The notes: generated from the letters alone by a model not told the origin. Numbered from the stretch's first letter, positions 35,442 to 44,080 are shown. The stretch is 51,767 nucleotides of DNA from Haloterrigena salina JCM 13891 (GCF_000337495.1 NZ_AOIS01000054.1:129532-181298), one strand, 5' to 3'. Translations and numbers: made by a program.

Positions 35442-35470
35442 CATCGTGTCCAGTGAGTCCAGTGTCTGCT
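35442..35470 (-). repeat. ORB-like repeat, origin 2, promoter-proximal copy
   Basis: Contains GTCCAGTGAGTCCAGTGTCT, a doubled form of the GTCCAGTGTCT core. It overlaps the region just upstream of the TATA-like box of the orc gene. Confidence 0.65.
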
Positions 35471-35487
35471 ATAGAACACGGATCACC

Positions 35488-35513
35488 CACCCTACTATGT
35501 CCAGTGTCTTCGT
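35488..35513 (-). repeat. ORB-like repeat, origin 2, second upstream copy
   Basis: CACCCTACTATGTCCAGTGT, matching the inverse of the 29-bp tandem unit. Confidence 0.7.
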
Positions 35514-35617
35514 CTAGGAGTGGTACCTGTACCGATGTCTACAGTTCTATCGACTACTCAGCAACCTCTCGAGATTCTTGATAGCAGTAATATGAACTAC
35601 TAATTACGATCCAGACA

Positions 35618-35859
35618 CACCCCACCTTTCCGCTCTATAATCAGCAGAAAGTCCTCCTATTGCCATTGCTGGGGACAGCCACTGACTTGCAAAGAACAAC
35701 TCTTCCTAATACCGGAATATATCACCTACACCAATAAATATATTCTATAATGGTCGGTCCTTGTAGCGTCTTCGAAGCAAACAACGCTGTAAGTACCAGA
35801 TCGCTCTGTGTGCGTTCCTAAGCGTCCCTTGTGGCTCTATAGAGCGGAAAGGTGGGGTG
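35618..35859. repeat. 22-bp inverted repeat bracketing the A/T-rich core
   Basis: The left arm (35618-35639) contains CCCCACCTTTCCGCTCTATA and the right arm (35838-35859) contains TATAGAGCGGAAAGGTGGGG. The arms match over 22 bases, about 200 bp apart. It may be a second ORB class, a hairpin, or the ends of a small mobile element. Confidence 0.8.
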
Positions 35860-35988
35860 GGGGTGTTCCAATTCCTCTTTCGATGCTCTTGTGGCGTAGA
35901 TTGTTGGTAAATCACTTCGCAGGTTCGAGCATGGTTTTGAGCATTCTTCCTGTGTTCGGTGGCGGCTTTCGCTGCGGCTTGACACGCT

Positions 35989-36075
35989 GTAGATCGTCTT
36001 GTAGGAAACTTCGATTTCTACATCTAATTGCTTGAGGCTCGTGTTGAAGCGGATGTCAGTATAGATGACGAAAAA
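35989..36075 (-). pseudogene. Possible remnant of an IS1595-like transposase
   Basis: The minus strand encodes IRFNTSLKQLDVEIEVSYKT then IY, close to a segment I recall from haloarchaeal IS1595-type transposases (a helix-turn-helix followed by SYKTIYRRVERF). Directly after IY the frame shifts, and the rest is unrelated or lost. No terminal repeats are recognised. Confidence 0.35.
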
Positions 36076-36120
36076 CAACTTTCTAAGTACGACCAACGAA
36101 TGCTCACCCGTCTTTCGGAA

Positions 36121-36232
36121 GACACTGGACATGGTGGGGTGGGAGAGAAGACACTGGACATGGTGGGGTGGGAGAGAAGACACTGGACATGGTGGGGTGG
36201 GAGAGAAGACACTGGACATAGTGGGGTCTCTC
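36121..36232 (+). repeat. 29-bp tandem ORB array, origin 2
   Basis: Units start at 36121, 36150, 36179 and 36208. Each begins GACACTGGACAT, followed by GGTGGGGTGGGAGAGAA. The first three are identical over the core; the fourth is diverged after the first 15 bases (CATAGTGGGGTCTC). Exact periodicity of 29 bp places successive Orc sites at about 2.8 helical turns. Confidence 0.9.
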
Positions 36233-36278
36233 TATAATCTAAAGTTCCTGACACAAATCGGCGACCAAACCATCAAAA

Positions 36279-36305
36279 GACACTGGATACACTGGGGTGG
36301 GTCAG
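36279..36305 (+). repeat. ORB-like repeat, origin 2, outlying copy
   Basis: Core GACACTGGATACACTGGGG, followed by TGGGTC. A diverged copy of the tandem unit in the same orientation, 71 bp beyond the last unit. Confidence 0.7.
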
Positions 36306-36442
36306 GGATAATTGAGGCGATGCAGTCTCTGGTGCTGGAAAAATTGATTCTAATGATGAGCGGTGTTGGTCCGGTGACTGATAAATTTCTACAAAAACGA
36401 GTGAACAGGCGGAACGGAAACGGAGGTCGACTGTTGATATCG

Positions 36443-37798
36443 TCAGTACTGCTCGAGGTAGCGGTCGAGCTCCCACTGGGAGACGTCGACGAGGTATTCC
36501 TCGAACTCCTGACTCTTGGCCTCGATGAACTTCGGCGCGACGTGCTCGCCGAGCGCGTTGTAGATGACTTCGTCCTCCTCGAGGGCCCCGACGGCTTCGC
36601 CGAGGTTCGACGGGAGCGTCTCGATGCCGTACTCTTCGCGTTTCTCCTCGTCGAACTCGTAGATGTTCTCCCGAACCGGATCGGGACACTCGAGGTCCTG
36701 CTCGATGCCGTCGAGACCCGCGTGGATCATGACGGCGAAGGCGAGGTACGGGTTACAGGACGGATCCGGCGAGCGCAGCTCGATGCGCGAGGCCGCGGGG
36801 ACGCGGGCGGCCGGCTTGCGGACCAGCGCCGAGCGGTTACGATCCGACCAGGCGACGTAGACCGGCGCCTCGTAGCCCGGCACGAGGCGCTTGTAGCTGT
36901 TGACCGTCGGGTTCGCGACCGCCGTGATCGCCGGCGCGTGTTCGAGAACGCCCGCGAGGTAGGAGTGGGCGGTGTCGGAGAGGTTGAACTCGTCGTCCTC
37001 GTCGTGGAACGCGTTCTCGCCGTCCTCGGTCATCAGCGACATGTGCGTGTGCATCCCCGAGCCGTTGATCTTCGGGATCGGCTTGGGCATGAACGTCGCG
37101 TGCAGGTCGTGTTCAGCGGCGATGGCGCGAACGACGGTGCGGAAGGTAGCGACGTTGTCCGCGGTCGCGAGCGCGTCGTCGTACTCGAAGTTGATCTCGT
37201 ACTGGCCGCGAGCGACCTCGTGGTGGCTGGCCTCGATCTCGAAGCCCATGTCCTCGAGGCCGTAGATGATGTCCCGGCGGACGTCGCTCGCGAGGTCTTT
37301 CGGCGCGAGGTCGAAGTAGCCGCCGTAGTCGGCGGTGTCGGTCGTCGCGCGGCCCTCCTCGTCCTCCTCGAACATGAAGAACTCCGGCTCGGGCGCGAAG
37401 TTGACCTCGTACCCCATGTCGTTGGCGCGCTCGATGGCACCTTTGAGGACGTTGCGCGGGTCGCCCTCGAAGGGCTCGCCCGTCGAGGTGTTGTAGACGT
37501 CACAGATCATCCGGGCGGAGGCCCCGTCCTCGCGCTGTCTCCAGGGGAGGACGGCGAACGTGTCCGGATCGGGAACCAGACGCATGTCCGATTCCTGAAT
37601 GCGGACGAAGCCCTCGATCGAGGAGCCGTCGAAGTAGATGCCCTCGGTGAAGGCCTTCTCGGCCTGGCGGGCCGGCACGGAGACGTTCTTCACCGTCCCC
37701 AGAATGTCGGTAAACTGCAGTCGAAGGAAGTCGATATCCTGTTCTTCGATCTCGTCCAGTACCTCCTCTTCCGCGGACGTTAGATTTCCGCTTGTCAT
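36443..37798 (-). CDS. glnA: Glutamine synthetase type I
   Basis: A 451-residue enzyme joining glutamate and ammonia with ATP. Family motifs are present: [20 protein letters not shown], the metal and ATP segment [15 protein letters not shown], the histidine loop [13 protein letters not shown], and the nucleotide-binding [20 protein letters not shown]. The late [20 protein letters not shown] is standard. The N-terminus [20 protein letters not shown] is also typical. A usual adenylylation-site tyrosine segment is not obvious. It begins [20 protein letters not shown] at 37798. The transcript probably starts about 70 nt upstream, where ATTTATCC is seen. Confidence 0.97.
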   Translation of the reverse strand: MTSGNLTSAEEEVLDEIEEQDIDFLRLQFTDILGTVKNVSVPARQAEKAFTEGIYFDGSSIEGFVRIQESDMRLVPDPDTFAVLPWRQREDGASARMICDVYNTSTGEPFEGDPRNVLKGAIERANDMGYEVNFAPEPEFFMFEEDEEGRATTDTADYGGYFDLAPKDLASDVRRDIIYGLEDMGFEIEASHHEVARGQYEINFEYDDALATADNVATFRTVVRAIAAEHDLHATFMPKPIPKINGSGMHTHMSLMTEDGENAFHDEDDEFNLSDTAHSYLAGVLEHAPAITAVANPTVNSYKRLVPGYEAPVYVAWSDRNRSALVRKPAARVPAASRIELRSPDPSCNPYLAFAVMIHAGLDGIEQDLECPDPVRENIYEFDEEKREEYGIETLPSNLGEAVGALEEDEVIYNALGEHVAPKFIEAKSQEFEEYLVDVSQWELDRYLEQY

Positions 37799-38116
37799 CT
37801 TCTACTCGAGTAACCCATTGGATTCTACCACTAAAACTCTACTGTTGTTGGCGAACACTCCTATATTGGGATAAATTTGGACATGTGTTGTTTAGGAAAG
37901 GGTGTATGAGGGGCTGCAACTAACAACGACTGAAAAACGTCGGGGAAAACTGAATAGTCGTGTATCGGTTACTGATCGACCGCTACGAACGGCGCAGAGA
38001 CCGAACACTGATCGGGACGCCCATCAGTCACCATCGGGACGTTAGTTGCGACCGCACGCGACCAGCGGGGGCGACCGCGACTCGCGGCGAGAGCCGACCG
38101 AGTTCGGCCGGCGCCG
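37799..38116. other. Intergenic region upstream of glnA
   Basis: About 320 bp between the glnA start and the zinc-ribbon gene stop. It holds the glnA promoter (AAATTTATCCCAATATAGG near 37863-37880) and otherwise nothing recognised. Confidence 0.5.
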
Positions 38117-38452
38117 TCAGCGCCGCAGTCGGTCGCTCGCGGGAACCGATACGGCCGCGACGCCGGTCAGTCCGACGTCGATGGTCGCTCGCCAGACCTG
38201 GATCGTGGTTCGAATCGTTCGCTGCCACGTCGCGGTCGGCCGAGCGGTCGATCGATCGGTCGTCGCGTCGTCGGGGAGCGGTCGCTTCGTCAGCGTCGTC
38301 TCGCAGACGGGGCAGTCGTATTCGACGTATCGGTCCCGCGTCCGGCGAACCCAGTCGCCGTCGATCGGGTTCGCGTGGTCGCACTCCCAGCAAAACAGGG
38401 TCGATTTCCGGGGTACTGGCGAATTCTCGTCGGTAGTTGCGGGCCGAGTCAT
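38117..38452 (-). CDS. Zinc-ribbon protein (111 aa)
   Basis: 111 residues. A zinc ribbon is formed by LFCWECDHANP and VEYDCPVCETTLTKR, two Cys-x2-Cys knuckles. The remainder (TTIQVWRATIDVGLTGVAAV) looks like one hydrophobic segment with charged flanks, so it may be a membrane-attached small protein. Function unknown. The start at 38452 (MTRPATT) is preferred over longer upstream frames. Confidence 0.6.
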   Translation of the reverse strand: MTRPATTDENSPVPRKSTLFCWECDHANPIDGDWVRRTRDRYVEYDCPVCETTLTKRPLPDDATTDRSTARPTATWQRTIRTTIQVWRATIDVGLTGVAAVSVPASDRLRR

Positions 38453-38854
38453 CGACTGGACCGACGGGAGCGGCGCGTAAAGCCATCGGCTACGGTTCGG
38501 ATCGTCCACGCGAGTCGTCGTTCGTATACGAACGATTTCGTCCGAAACGGTGCGGTCTCCCGGTTCGAAAACCGGCCGCGTTGGCGGCGGCTGCGCAGCG
38601 GTTGCGAGGACCGCCGACGGTCGTCGAGGCGATCGACTCGAGGCCGCGCCCCGGTAACGCTTCAAACGAATTCATCCGAGTAGACCGTCGGCGAGTCCGT
38701 TCATCGCACGGGATCTCTCCGCCGACGGCGAGTCCGGTCGCCGTCGCGGACCGCTCCGCTTGCTCTCCGGGAGACTCGTTTCGGTTCGGCTCACGTGACC
38801 CCCACCAGCGTCCGCCGACGGTACCGATTTCAGCGCGAAGCCGATAGGGATAGT
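38453..38854. other. Intergenic region between divergent genes
   Basis: About 400 bp holding the divergent promoters of the zinc-ribbon and thioredoxin genes. A short hairpin CCGGTT-CGAA-AACCGG occurs at 38560-38575. No gene is recognised. Confidence 0.5.
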
Positions 38855-39205
38855 ATGGACGACCCGATCAAACCGACGCACCTCGAGACCGGCAACGAGC
38901 TCGACGCCTTCCTCGAGCGCCACGACGTCGCCCTCGTCGAGTTCTACACCAGCGGCTGTACCATGTGTCAGGCGATGGAACCGGTTCTGGGCAACGTCGC
39001 CCGAGCGACCGGCGTCCCGGTCGCGCTGGTCAACCCCGGGGACGATATCGGACTCGTCGAGCGGTTCGAGATCCGCTCGGTGCCGACGCTGATCCTGTTT
39101 TCCGACGGCGAGGAGATCGACCGTCGCGCCGAGGGGTTCGTCGGCGCCGACGACGTCGTCGCGATGCTCGAAGCCGACGTTCCCGAGGCCGTCGACGCGG
39201 CGTAG
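38855..39205 (+). CDS. Thioredoxin-like protein
   Basis: 116 residues of the thioredoxin fold. The active site is EFYTSGCTMCQAMEPVL, with CxxC as CTMC in place of the CGPC of classical thioredoxin. The cis-proline segment is IRSVPTLILFSDGEEIDRR. It likely reduces or transfers disulfides in the cytoplasm. The ATG at 38855 gives MDDPIKPTHLETGNELDAFL. Confidence 0.9.
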   Translation: MDDPIKPTHLETGNELDAFLERHDVALVEFYTSGCTMCQAMEPVLGNVARATGVPVALVNPGDDIGLVERFEIRSVPTLILFSDGEEIDRRAEGFVGADDVVAMLEADVPEAVDAA

Positions 39206-39267
39206 GCCCGGCTTCTGCGAGGGCGTCCGAGCGTCGCCGCGCCGTCGCGCCGGCCGTCGGCCGCGAG

Positions 39268-39642
39268 TCACTCGTCTTCGGGCTCGAGTTCTGTCGGATC
39301 GACCTCGCCTTCGAGGTACCGCTCCCCTAACTCCGTGATGTCGTACATTCCGATGGCCTGTTTCACCAGCAGGCCGCGCTTGCTGAGCTCTCGACAGCGG
39401 TACGCGGCGTGGGGCGCGCGACAGACGTCCTCCGTTTCGATGTGGTCGGGATCGAAAATGTAGCTCTCCCGCATCAACTCGAGGATCTCGTCGTCGACGG
39501 GGTCCATCCATTCGGCGGGGACGTCCGGTTCCGATTCCGCTTCACCTTCTGCTTCGGCTTCGGCTTCTTCTGCCCCGTCGCTCGCGTCCGGGGCGTTCTC
39601 GTCCGGTTCCTCGTCACCGTCGTTTGCGTGCGGATCGGTCAT
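39268..39642 (-). CDS. Winged-helix protein with acidic N-terminus
   Basis: 124 residues. The first 45 are almost all acidic and Ala (EEAEAEAEGEAESEPDVP). The rest is a winged helix of haloarchaeal type: DPVDDEILELMRESYIFD, RAPHAAYRCRELSKRGLLVK and MYDITELGERYLEGEVD. Similar proteins are phage-repressor-like or small MarR-like regulators in haloarchaea. The target is unknown. Confidence 0.75.
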   Translation of the reverse strand: MTDPHANDGDEEPDENAPDASDGAEEAEAEAEGEAESEPDVPAEWMDPVDDEILELMRESYIFDPDHIETEDVCRAPHAAYRCRELSKRGLLVKQAIGMYDITELGERYLEGEVDPTELEPEDE

Positions 39643-39746
39643 GTTGATTCTCCCCGTGAATACGGTCGCGTCGGCCGGAAGAACGCAGTCGGGCTACAAG
39701 ATACTGTTGCATCGCGCCGTCGCGCTCGGGAGCTGAGACCGCCGAG

Positions 39747-40166
39747 CTACGTCTGCGATTCGGGGGCGGCGTAGTCCACGTGGACGTTCGGGACGGCGGC
39801 CGGGGACAGGCCCGTGATCCGGCGGTCGACGAGCGTCACGTCCGCGAGGTCGCCGGTGAACCGGAACCGGAGCGTCCCGGATTCGATCGTCCCCTCGAGG
39901 GTCGATCCCGAGAGGATCGTCGCCGATTCGCTCTCGTCGTCGACCAGTTCGATCGTTCCGTCGACCGTAATCTCGAAACTCGAGGGGATGCCGTGCCCGA
40001 TGATCGTCAGCGTGTTCGCCGACGAGTCGGCGTCCCGCGTGGTCGCGGCGATCGTGGCGGTCGTCGATTCGGCCGTCGCCGCCGCGGGCGTTCGATCGGC
40101 GAGATCGACGGCGACCGATCGATCGTCGTCCGTCTGCGCATCGTGGGTCGCGTACTGCCGTTCCAT
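39747..40166 (-). CDS. Haloarchaeal beta-rich hypothetical protein
   Basis: 139 residues beginning MERQYATHDAQTDDDRSVAV. The centre and end are rich in Thr, Val and Gly with alternating pattern (NTLTIIGHGIPSSFEITVDG, TLRFRFTGDLADVTLVDRRI), suggesting a beta-sandwich. There is no signal peptide or metal motif. It matches a recurrent haloarchaeal domain of unknown function as far as I recall. Confidence 0.6.
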   Translation of the reverse strand: MERQYATHDAQTDDDRSVAVDLADRTPAAATAESTTATIAATTRDADSSANTLTIIGHGIPSSFEITVDGTIELVDDESESATILSGSTLEGTIESGTLRFRFTGDLADVTLVDRRITGLSPAAVPNVHVDYAAPESQT

Positions 40167-40358
40167 ATACCGGATGATGTCGAGTATACAAGCATAAACT
40201 TTCTCACCTAACTATCGATAGGATTTGGTGAAATATGGGTTTTCATTTCAGTTTTAATCTATATTTCTACCTCACGGTGATGGTCCCGGCGTTTGACTCG
40301 ACGACCAATCGCGAAACACTTATACCCGAATCGAAAGAAGCACCGGTACCCGAGTTCT

Positions 40359-40565
40359 ATGTCACTCTCTCGCCTGCTCTCCGGTCTCTTTACCGGATCG
40401 GAGCCCAACACCGAGTCACCAGCGACGACACAGCACAGTGGCGAGAGCGAGCCGTCGTCGACGGTCATCTACGAGTGTCGCACCTGCGGAACGACCGTCT
40501 CGGCGGACACGGTCAGGTGTCCGGCGTGTGAGGGCAACGATATCGTTCGTTACTCGATCGACTGA
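40359..40565 (+). CDS. Small rubredoxin/rubrerythrin-like zinc-ribbon protein (68 aa)
   Basis: A 68-residue protein. The N-terminal part is Ser/Thr-rich (LSRLLSGLFTGSEPNTESP), and the C-terminal zinc ribbon is YECRTCGTTVSADTVRCPAC, with two Cys-x2-Cys knuckles. Such small zinc-finger proteins are numerous and largely uncharacterised in haloarchaea. The last 16 bases overlap the end of the convergent glycosyltransferase gene. The start at 40359 follows a TATA-like stretch. Confidence 0.65.
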   Translation: MSLSRLLSGLFTGSEPNTESPATTQHSGESEPSSTVIYECRTCGTTVSADTVRCPACEGNDIVRYSID

Positions 40566-41608
40566 TCGGGCGTCTCGACCTCGGTCCTCGCACCGCTGTA
40601 GTCGTATCTAGTCGTCTCGAGCGATTCGTTTTCGTCGAAGTCGAGGTAGATCGCGAACCCGAGTGCGATCAGGCCGACCAGGACGGCCACGAACGAGCCG
40701 ATCGCACCGGTGTACCCGTCCTTTCCGCGGAGGGTTCGGACGATCGAGTTGCCGAGTCCGGCGCTGCCGCCGAGGAGTCCGGTGGCGCCGGCGCCGTAGA
40801 GGACGACGGCGGGATGGAACTTCTCGACCACGTAGCGGGTCTTCAGCCGCCAGATGAAACTCCGGAGCAACAGCAAAGAGACGAACCGCACGAACGGAAC
40901 GTAGCGGATGCTACTGTTTTCCTCGCCGTAGACGGCCGACATCGAGACGTCCGCGACGCGACACTCGTTGACGTTGAGATGCGTCAGCAGGTGGTTGAGG
41001 AAGCCGTACCGATCGGTGATCGCCTCGAGATCGAGCCGTTCGATCGTCTCTCGCGAAATGGCGGTGTAGCCGTTCTGCGGGTCTCCGATGGTCCAGTACC
41101 CCGAGGCGAACTTCGAGAGTCCGGTGAGCAGGGCGTTGCCGAAGAACCGGAACGTCGACATGCCCTCGCGGTCCTCGGGGTGGAGCAGCCGGTTGCCCTT
41201 CGCGTAGTCGGCCTCGCCCTCGACGACCGGATCGATGATCCGATCGAGGATCGCGGGGTCCATCTGGCCGTCCCCGTTCATCACGGCAACGACGTCCATC
41301 TCGTCGTTGGCGGCGTGTTTGTATCCCGTCTTGACCGCCGCTCCGTAGCCGCGGTTCTCCTCGTGGCGGATCGGCACGACCCGCCGGGAGTCGCCGCCGT
41401 CGGCCAGCGCGAGCGCCGGCTCGGGCTCGGCGTCCTCGTTGATCTGCGCGGCAACGTGCTGGATCTCCTGCCAACTGCCGTCCGGCGAGGCGTCGTCGAT
41501 GGCGTAGATCCGATCGACGAAGTCCGGAACCGTCTCGATGACGGTCCCGACGAACGACTCCTCGTCGTAGGCCGTGACGACGACGCCGATTCGTTTGCCC
41601 TTATACAT
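40550..41608 (-). CDS. Family 2 glycosyltransferase with two C-terminal membrane segments
   Basis: 352 residues. The GT-A nucleotide-binding fold has RIGVVVTAYDEESFVGTVIE and IYAIDDASPDGSW, with the metal motif VVAVMNGDGQMDPAILDRI. The acceptor part has GDPQNGYTAISRETIERLDL. Two hydrophobic segments near the C-terminus (GAIGSFVAVLVGLIALGFAI and the preceding VVLYGAGATGLLGGS) anchor it, as in dolichol-phosphate sugar transferases. It overlaps the dehydrogenase gene by 8 bases and is last in the operon, so it is a candidate for transferring the sugar made by the four upstream enzymes. Donor and acceptor are inferred. Confidence 0.88.
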   Translation of the reverse strand: MYKGKRIGVVVTAYDEESFVGTVIETVPDFVDRIYAIDDASPDGSWQEIQHVAAQINEDAEPEPALALADGGDSRRVVPIRHEENRGYGAAVKTGYKHAANDEMDVVAVMNGDGQMDPAILDRIIDPVVEGEADYAKGNRLLHPEDREGMSTFRFFGNALLTGLSKFASGYWTIGDPQNGYTAISRETIERLDLEAITDRYGFLNHLLTHLNVNECRVADVSMSAVYGEENSSIRYVPFVRFVSLLLLRSFIWRLKTRYVVEKFHPAVVLYGAGATGLLGGSAGLGNSIVRTLRGKDGYTGAIGSFVAVLVGLIALGFAIYLDFDENESLETTRYDYSGARTEVETPDQSIE

Positions 41609-43097
41609 CGTCTGTCCCGGCGTTCTCGAGGGTGCCGTCGGTCTCCGTCGATCGTTCGTCGGTGCCGCCGTCGGCGGTCAGCGAGCGTTCGGCCGCCGCG
41701 ATCGCGTCCGCTCCGCCGTCGCCACGCGGCGGCCGTCCGTCCGCCGTTCCGCCGAGGGTGTACCGCCGGTGTGGCGTTCCCGAAAGGTCGACCGCGTCCC
41801 GGCCGTCGACGACGATCATCGGCTCGAGGTCGGCCCACGGAATCGCCTCGAACTCGGCGTGGGGCGTCACGACGATCGCGGCGTCGAACGATTCGTTCGC
41901 GAGGTCGTCGATGTCGACCGCCCGAGCGCCGTAGTCGGCGGGATCGACCAGCGGATCGACCCCGGCGACGTCCGCGCCGGCCTCGGCCAGCGCGTCGATC
42001 ACGCCGATCGCCGGCGACGCGCGCGTCTCCTCGACGCCGGGCCGGTAGGTGATGCCCAGTACGACCACGGACGCATCGGCGAGGTCGGCGCCGGTCGCCT
42101 CGAGTTCCCGCTCGAGTCTGTCGACGGTGACTGCCGGCATCTCGTCGTTGAGCCGGCGGGCCGTCCGCGTCAGGTCCATCGGTTCCTCGGCCTGCGAGAG
42201 CAGGAAGTGCGGGTAGAAGGGGATGCAGTGGCCCCCGACGCCCGGGCCGGGATCGTGGAGCTGGCACATCGGCAGGTCGTTGGCCGTCTCGATCGCCTCG
42301 CGGACCGAGATGCCGAGTTCGTCTGCCAGCCGTCCCAGTTCGTTGGCCAGCCCGATGTTGACGTCCCGGTAGACGCCCTCGAACACCTTGACGGCCTCCG
42401 CGGTCGTCGCGTCCGAGACCGGGTGCACCTCGTTGCTCGAGAGCTCGTCGTAGACGACCGAGGCGGCCCGAGTGCTCTCCGAATCGATCCCGCCGACGAC
42501 CTTCGGATACGCGCCGCGGATGTCCTCCAGCGCGCGGCCGCTCGACGTCCGCTCCGGACAGAACGCTAGCCCGAACTCGTCGCCGTCGAGACCGCTCTCC
42601 TGTTCCAGATGCGGCTGGATGACGTCTCGACAGCTCGTCGGCGGCAGCGTCGACTCAGCGATGACCAGATCGCCCGGCGCTAGTCCGGCAGCGATATCGT
42701 CGACGACCGACTCGACGGTCGCCAGGTTCGGATCGTCGTCGTCGTCCAGCAGCGTCGGGACGATGATCACGTGGATCCGCGCGTTCGCGGCCGCCTCGGG
42801 GCCCTCGGTCGTCGCCTCGAGCCGACCGGCGTCGACCTGTTCGGCGACGAGCTCGTCCAATCCGGGCTCGCCGACGACGTGGTTCTCGCCGTCGTTGGTT
42901 CGGTCGACGACGTCGGGATCGATATCGACGCCCGTGACGGCGCCCGTCGTTTCGGCGTAGACGCCCGCCAGCGGCAGCCCCATCTTCCCGAGGCCGTAGA
43001 CGGCGACCGGTATTTCGCCGCCGGTGAGCAGGTCGCGTTGGCGTTCCGGGTCGACGGTCGAGTCGTAGAGCCCGACGTCGGTCTCGTCGGCGACCAT
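41601..43097 (-). CDS. UDP-sugar 6-dehydrogenase, WbpA/WecC family
   Basis: 498 residues of the UDP-glucose/GDP-mannose dehydrogenase family. It has the NAD fold VAVYGLGKMGLPLAGVYAET and VTGVDIDPDVVDRTN, the central FEGVYRDVNIGLANELGRLA, and the catalytic loop GPGVGGHCIPFYPHFL with its cysteine. It oxidises the 6-hydroxymethyl of a UDP-HexNAc to a carboxylate. An acidic C-terminal extension of about 55 residues is unusual. In this operon it is the first step (UDP-GlcNAc to the uronic acid), as in WbpA. It overlaps the neighbouring genes at both ends. Confidence 0.92.
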   Translation of the reverse strand: MVADETDVGLYDSTVDPERQRDLLTGGEIPVAVYGLGKMGLPLAGVYAETTGAVTGVDIDPDVVDRTNDGENHVVGEPGLDELVAEQVDAGRLEATTEGPEAAANARIHVIIVPTLLDDDDDPNLATVESVVDDIAAGLAPGDLVIAESTLPPTSCRDVIQPHLEQESGLDGDEFGLAFCPERTSSGRALEDIRGAYPKVVGGIDSESTRAASVVYDELSSNEVHPVSDATTAEAVKVFEGVYRDVNIGLANELGRLADELGISVREAIETANDLPMCQLHDPGPGVGGHCIPFYPHFLLSQAEEPMDLTRTARRLNDEMPAVTVDRLERELEATGADLADASVVVLGITYRPGVEETRASPAIGVIDALAEAGADVAGVDPLVDPADYGARAVDIDDLANESFDAAIVVTPHAEFEAIPWADLEPMIVVDGRDAVDLSGTPHRRYTLGGTADGRPPRGDGGADAIAAAERSLTADGGTDERSTETDGTLENAGTDDV

Positions 43098-44080
43098 CAG
43101 GCCTCCACCTCCCGTTTCTCGGTCTCCTCGGTAACCAGCGAGTCGATCGTCTGGACCATCTCGAGGGCCCGGATACCGTCTTCGGCGGTGACGACCGGCT
43201 CGGAGTCGTTCCGGGCGGCCTCGACGAACGACTCGAGTTCGTGCCGAAGCGGCTCGCCGTTATCGACGCGGGGCCGTTCGACGACGCTCTCGTGGCGGTA
43301 CCGGCGCTTGCCGTCGTCGGTGAGGTACTCCGGATAGGAGTCGCGGTGGATCAGCACCGACTGCTCCAGATAGTCGACCTCGACCAGACACTCGCGGGCG
43401 GTGACGGTCAGCGTCCGGACTTTCTTTTGCGTGACGCGACTGGCCGTCAGGGAGGCGACGACGTCGTCGAACTCGAGCGTCGCCGTCGCGTACTGGCCGC
43501 TCTCGGTTCCCGTCGCGGTCACCGAATCCGGCCGGTCCTCGAGCAGCGAGGCGACGATGTCGAGATCGTGGACCATCAGGTCGAAGACGACGTTGCCCAG
43601 CGCGGTCCGATCGAGCGGCGGGCCGAGTCGTTCGGCCTCGACGCTGATGACGTCGAGGTCCTCGAGCAGGTCCGTCACCGTCTGGACGGCCGGGTTGAAC
43701 CGCTCGATGTGGCCGACCTGCAAGACGAGACCACGTTCCTCGGCCAGTTCGGCCAGCGCGCGGCCCTGTTCGGTCGTCTCGGCGATCGGTTTTTCGACCA
43801 GGACGTGGACGTCGGCGTTCAGACAGTCCGAGACGACATCGTAGTGAGCCCGCGTCGGGACGGCGACCGTGACGACGTCACAGCGCTCGAGGACGGTCTC
43901 GAACGCGACGGCGTCGGTGGCGTACGCGTCGGCGACTCGCCGCGCGACCTCCTCGTCGTGGTCGGCCACGCAGGCGAGTTCGACGTCCTGTAGTTCGCTG
44001 TACACGCGCGCGTGGTTCTCGCCCATGGAGCCGACGCCGATGACGCCGGCCCGAATCGGTCGTGAAGGTGTTTCGTTCAT
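43097..44080 (-). CDS. Gfo/Idh/MocA-family oxidoreductase (WbpB-like)
   Basis: 327 residues. The NAD(P) fold is IRAGVIGVGSMGENHARVYS and VADHDEEVARRVADAY. The family EKPIAETTEQGRALAELAEE (catalytic Lys in EKP) and the NPAVQTVTDL segment are present. The C-terminal domain is the usual beta-sheet region. In WbpB-type pathways it oxidises C3 of the uronic acid to a ketone for transamination. Start and stop overlap adjacent genes by 4 and 1 bases, so the expression is tightly coupled. Confidence 0.9.
   Translation of the reverse strand: MNETPSRPIRAGVIGVGSMGENHARVYSELQDVELACVADHDEEVARRVADAYATDAVAFETVLERCDVVTVAVPTRAHYDVVSDCLNADVHVLVEKPIAETTEQGRALAELAEERGLVLQVGHIERFNPAVQTVTDLLEDLDVISVEAERLGPPLDRTALGNVVFDLMVHDLDIVASLLEDRPDSVTATGTESGQYATATLEFDDVVASLTASRVTQKKVRTLTVTARECLVEVDYLEQSVLIHRDSYPEYLTDDGKRRYRHESVVERPRVDNGEPLRHELESFVEAARNDSEPVVTAEDGIRALEMVQTIDSLVTEETEKREVEA

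Larger units (their letters stand above)
35408..36320. other. Replication origin 2 (ORBs, A/T-rich core, tandem ORB array)
   Basis: A gene-poor region between orc and glnA. Two ORBs near orc (35442-35513) face one way, and a tandem array (36121-36232) plus a further copy at 36279 face the other. The unit contains GACACTGGACATGGTGGGG with a G-rich end, the usual polarity of haloarchaeal ORBs. Between them is A/T-rich DNA (for example ATAAATATATTCTATAATGG near 35736), bracketed by a 22-bp inverted repeat. This is the inverted-ORB plus A/T-core layout of an archaeal origin. Activity is inferred. A decayed transposase fragment sits inside it. Confidence 0.8.

Noticed and set aside
35808-36035. 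75-codon plus-strand frame in origin 2
   Set aside because: Lies over the 22-bp inverted repeat and the possible transposase remnant; hydrophobic-cysteine composition with no recognised family.
36121-36232. Regular 29-bp repeats as a possible CRISPR array
   Set aside because: The repeats abut with no unique spacers; they match ORB elements of the adjacent orc gene, and no cas gene is present.
38555-38580. GGTTCGAAA stretch resembling a tRNA T-arm
   Set aside because: The closing pair of the T stem is wrong (A instead of C after the loop) and no acceptor, D or anticodon arms are found around it.
39747-40166. Idea that the beta-rich hypothetical is a secreted protein
   Set aside because: No signal peptide, lipobox or membrane segment is visible at its N-terminus.
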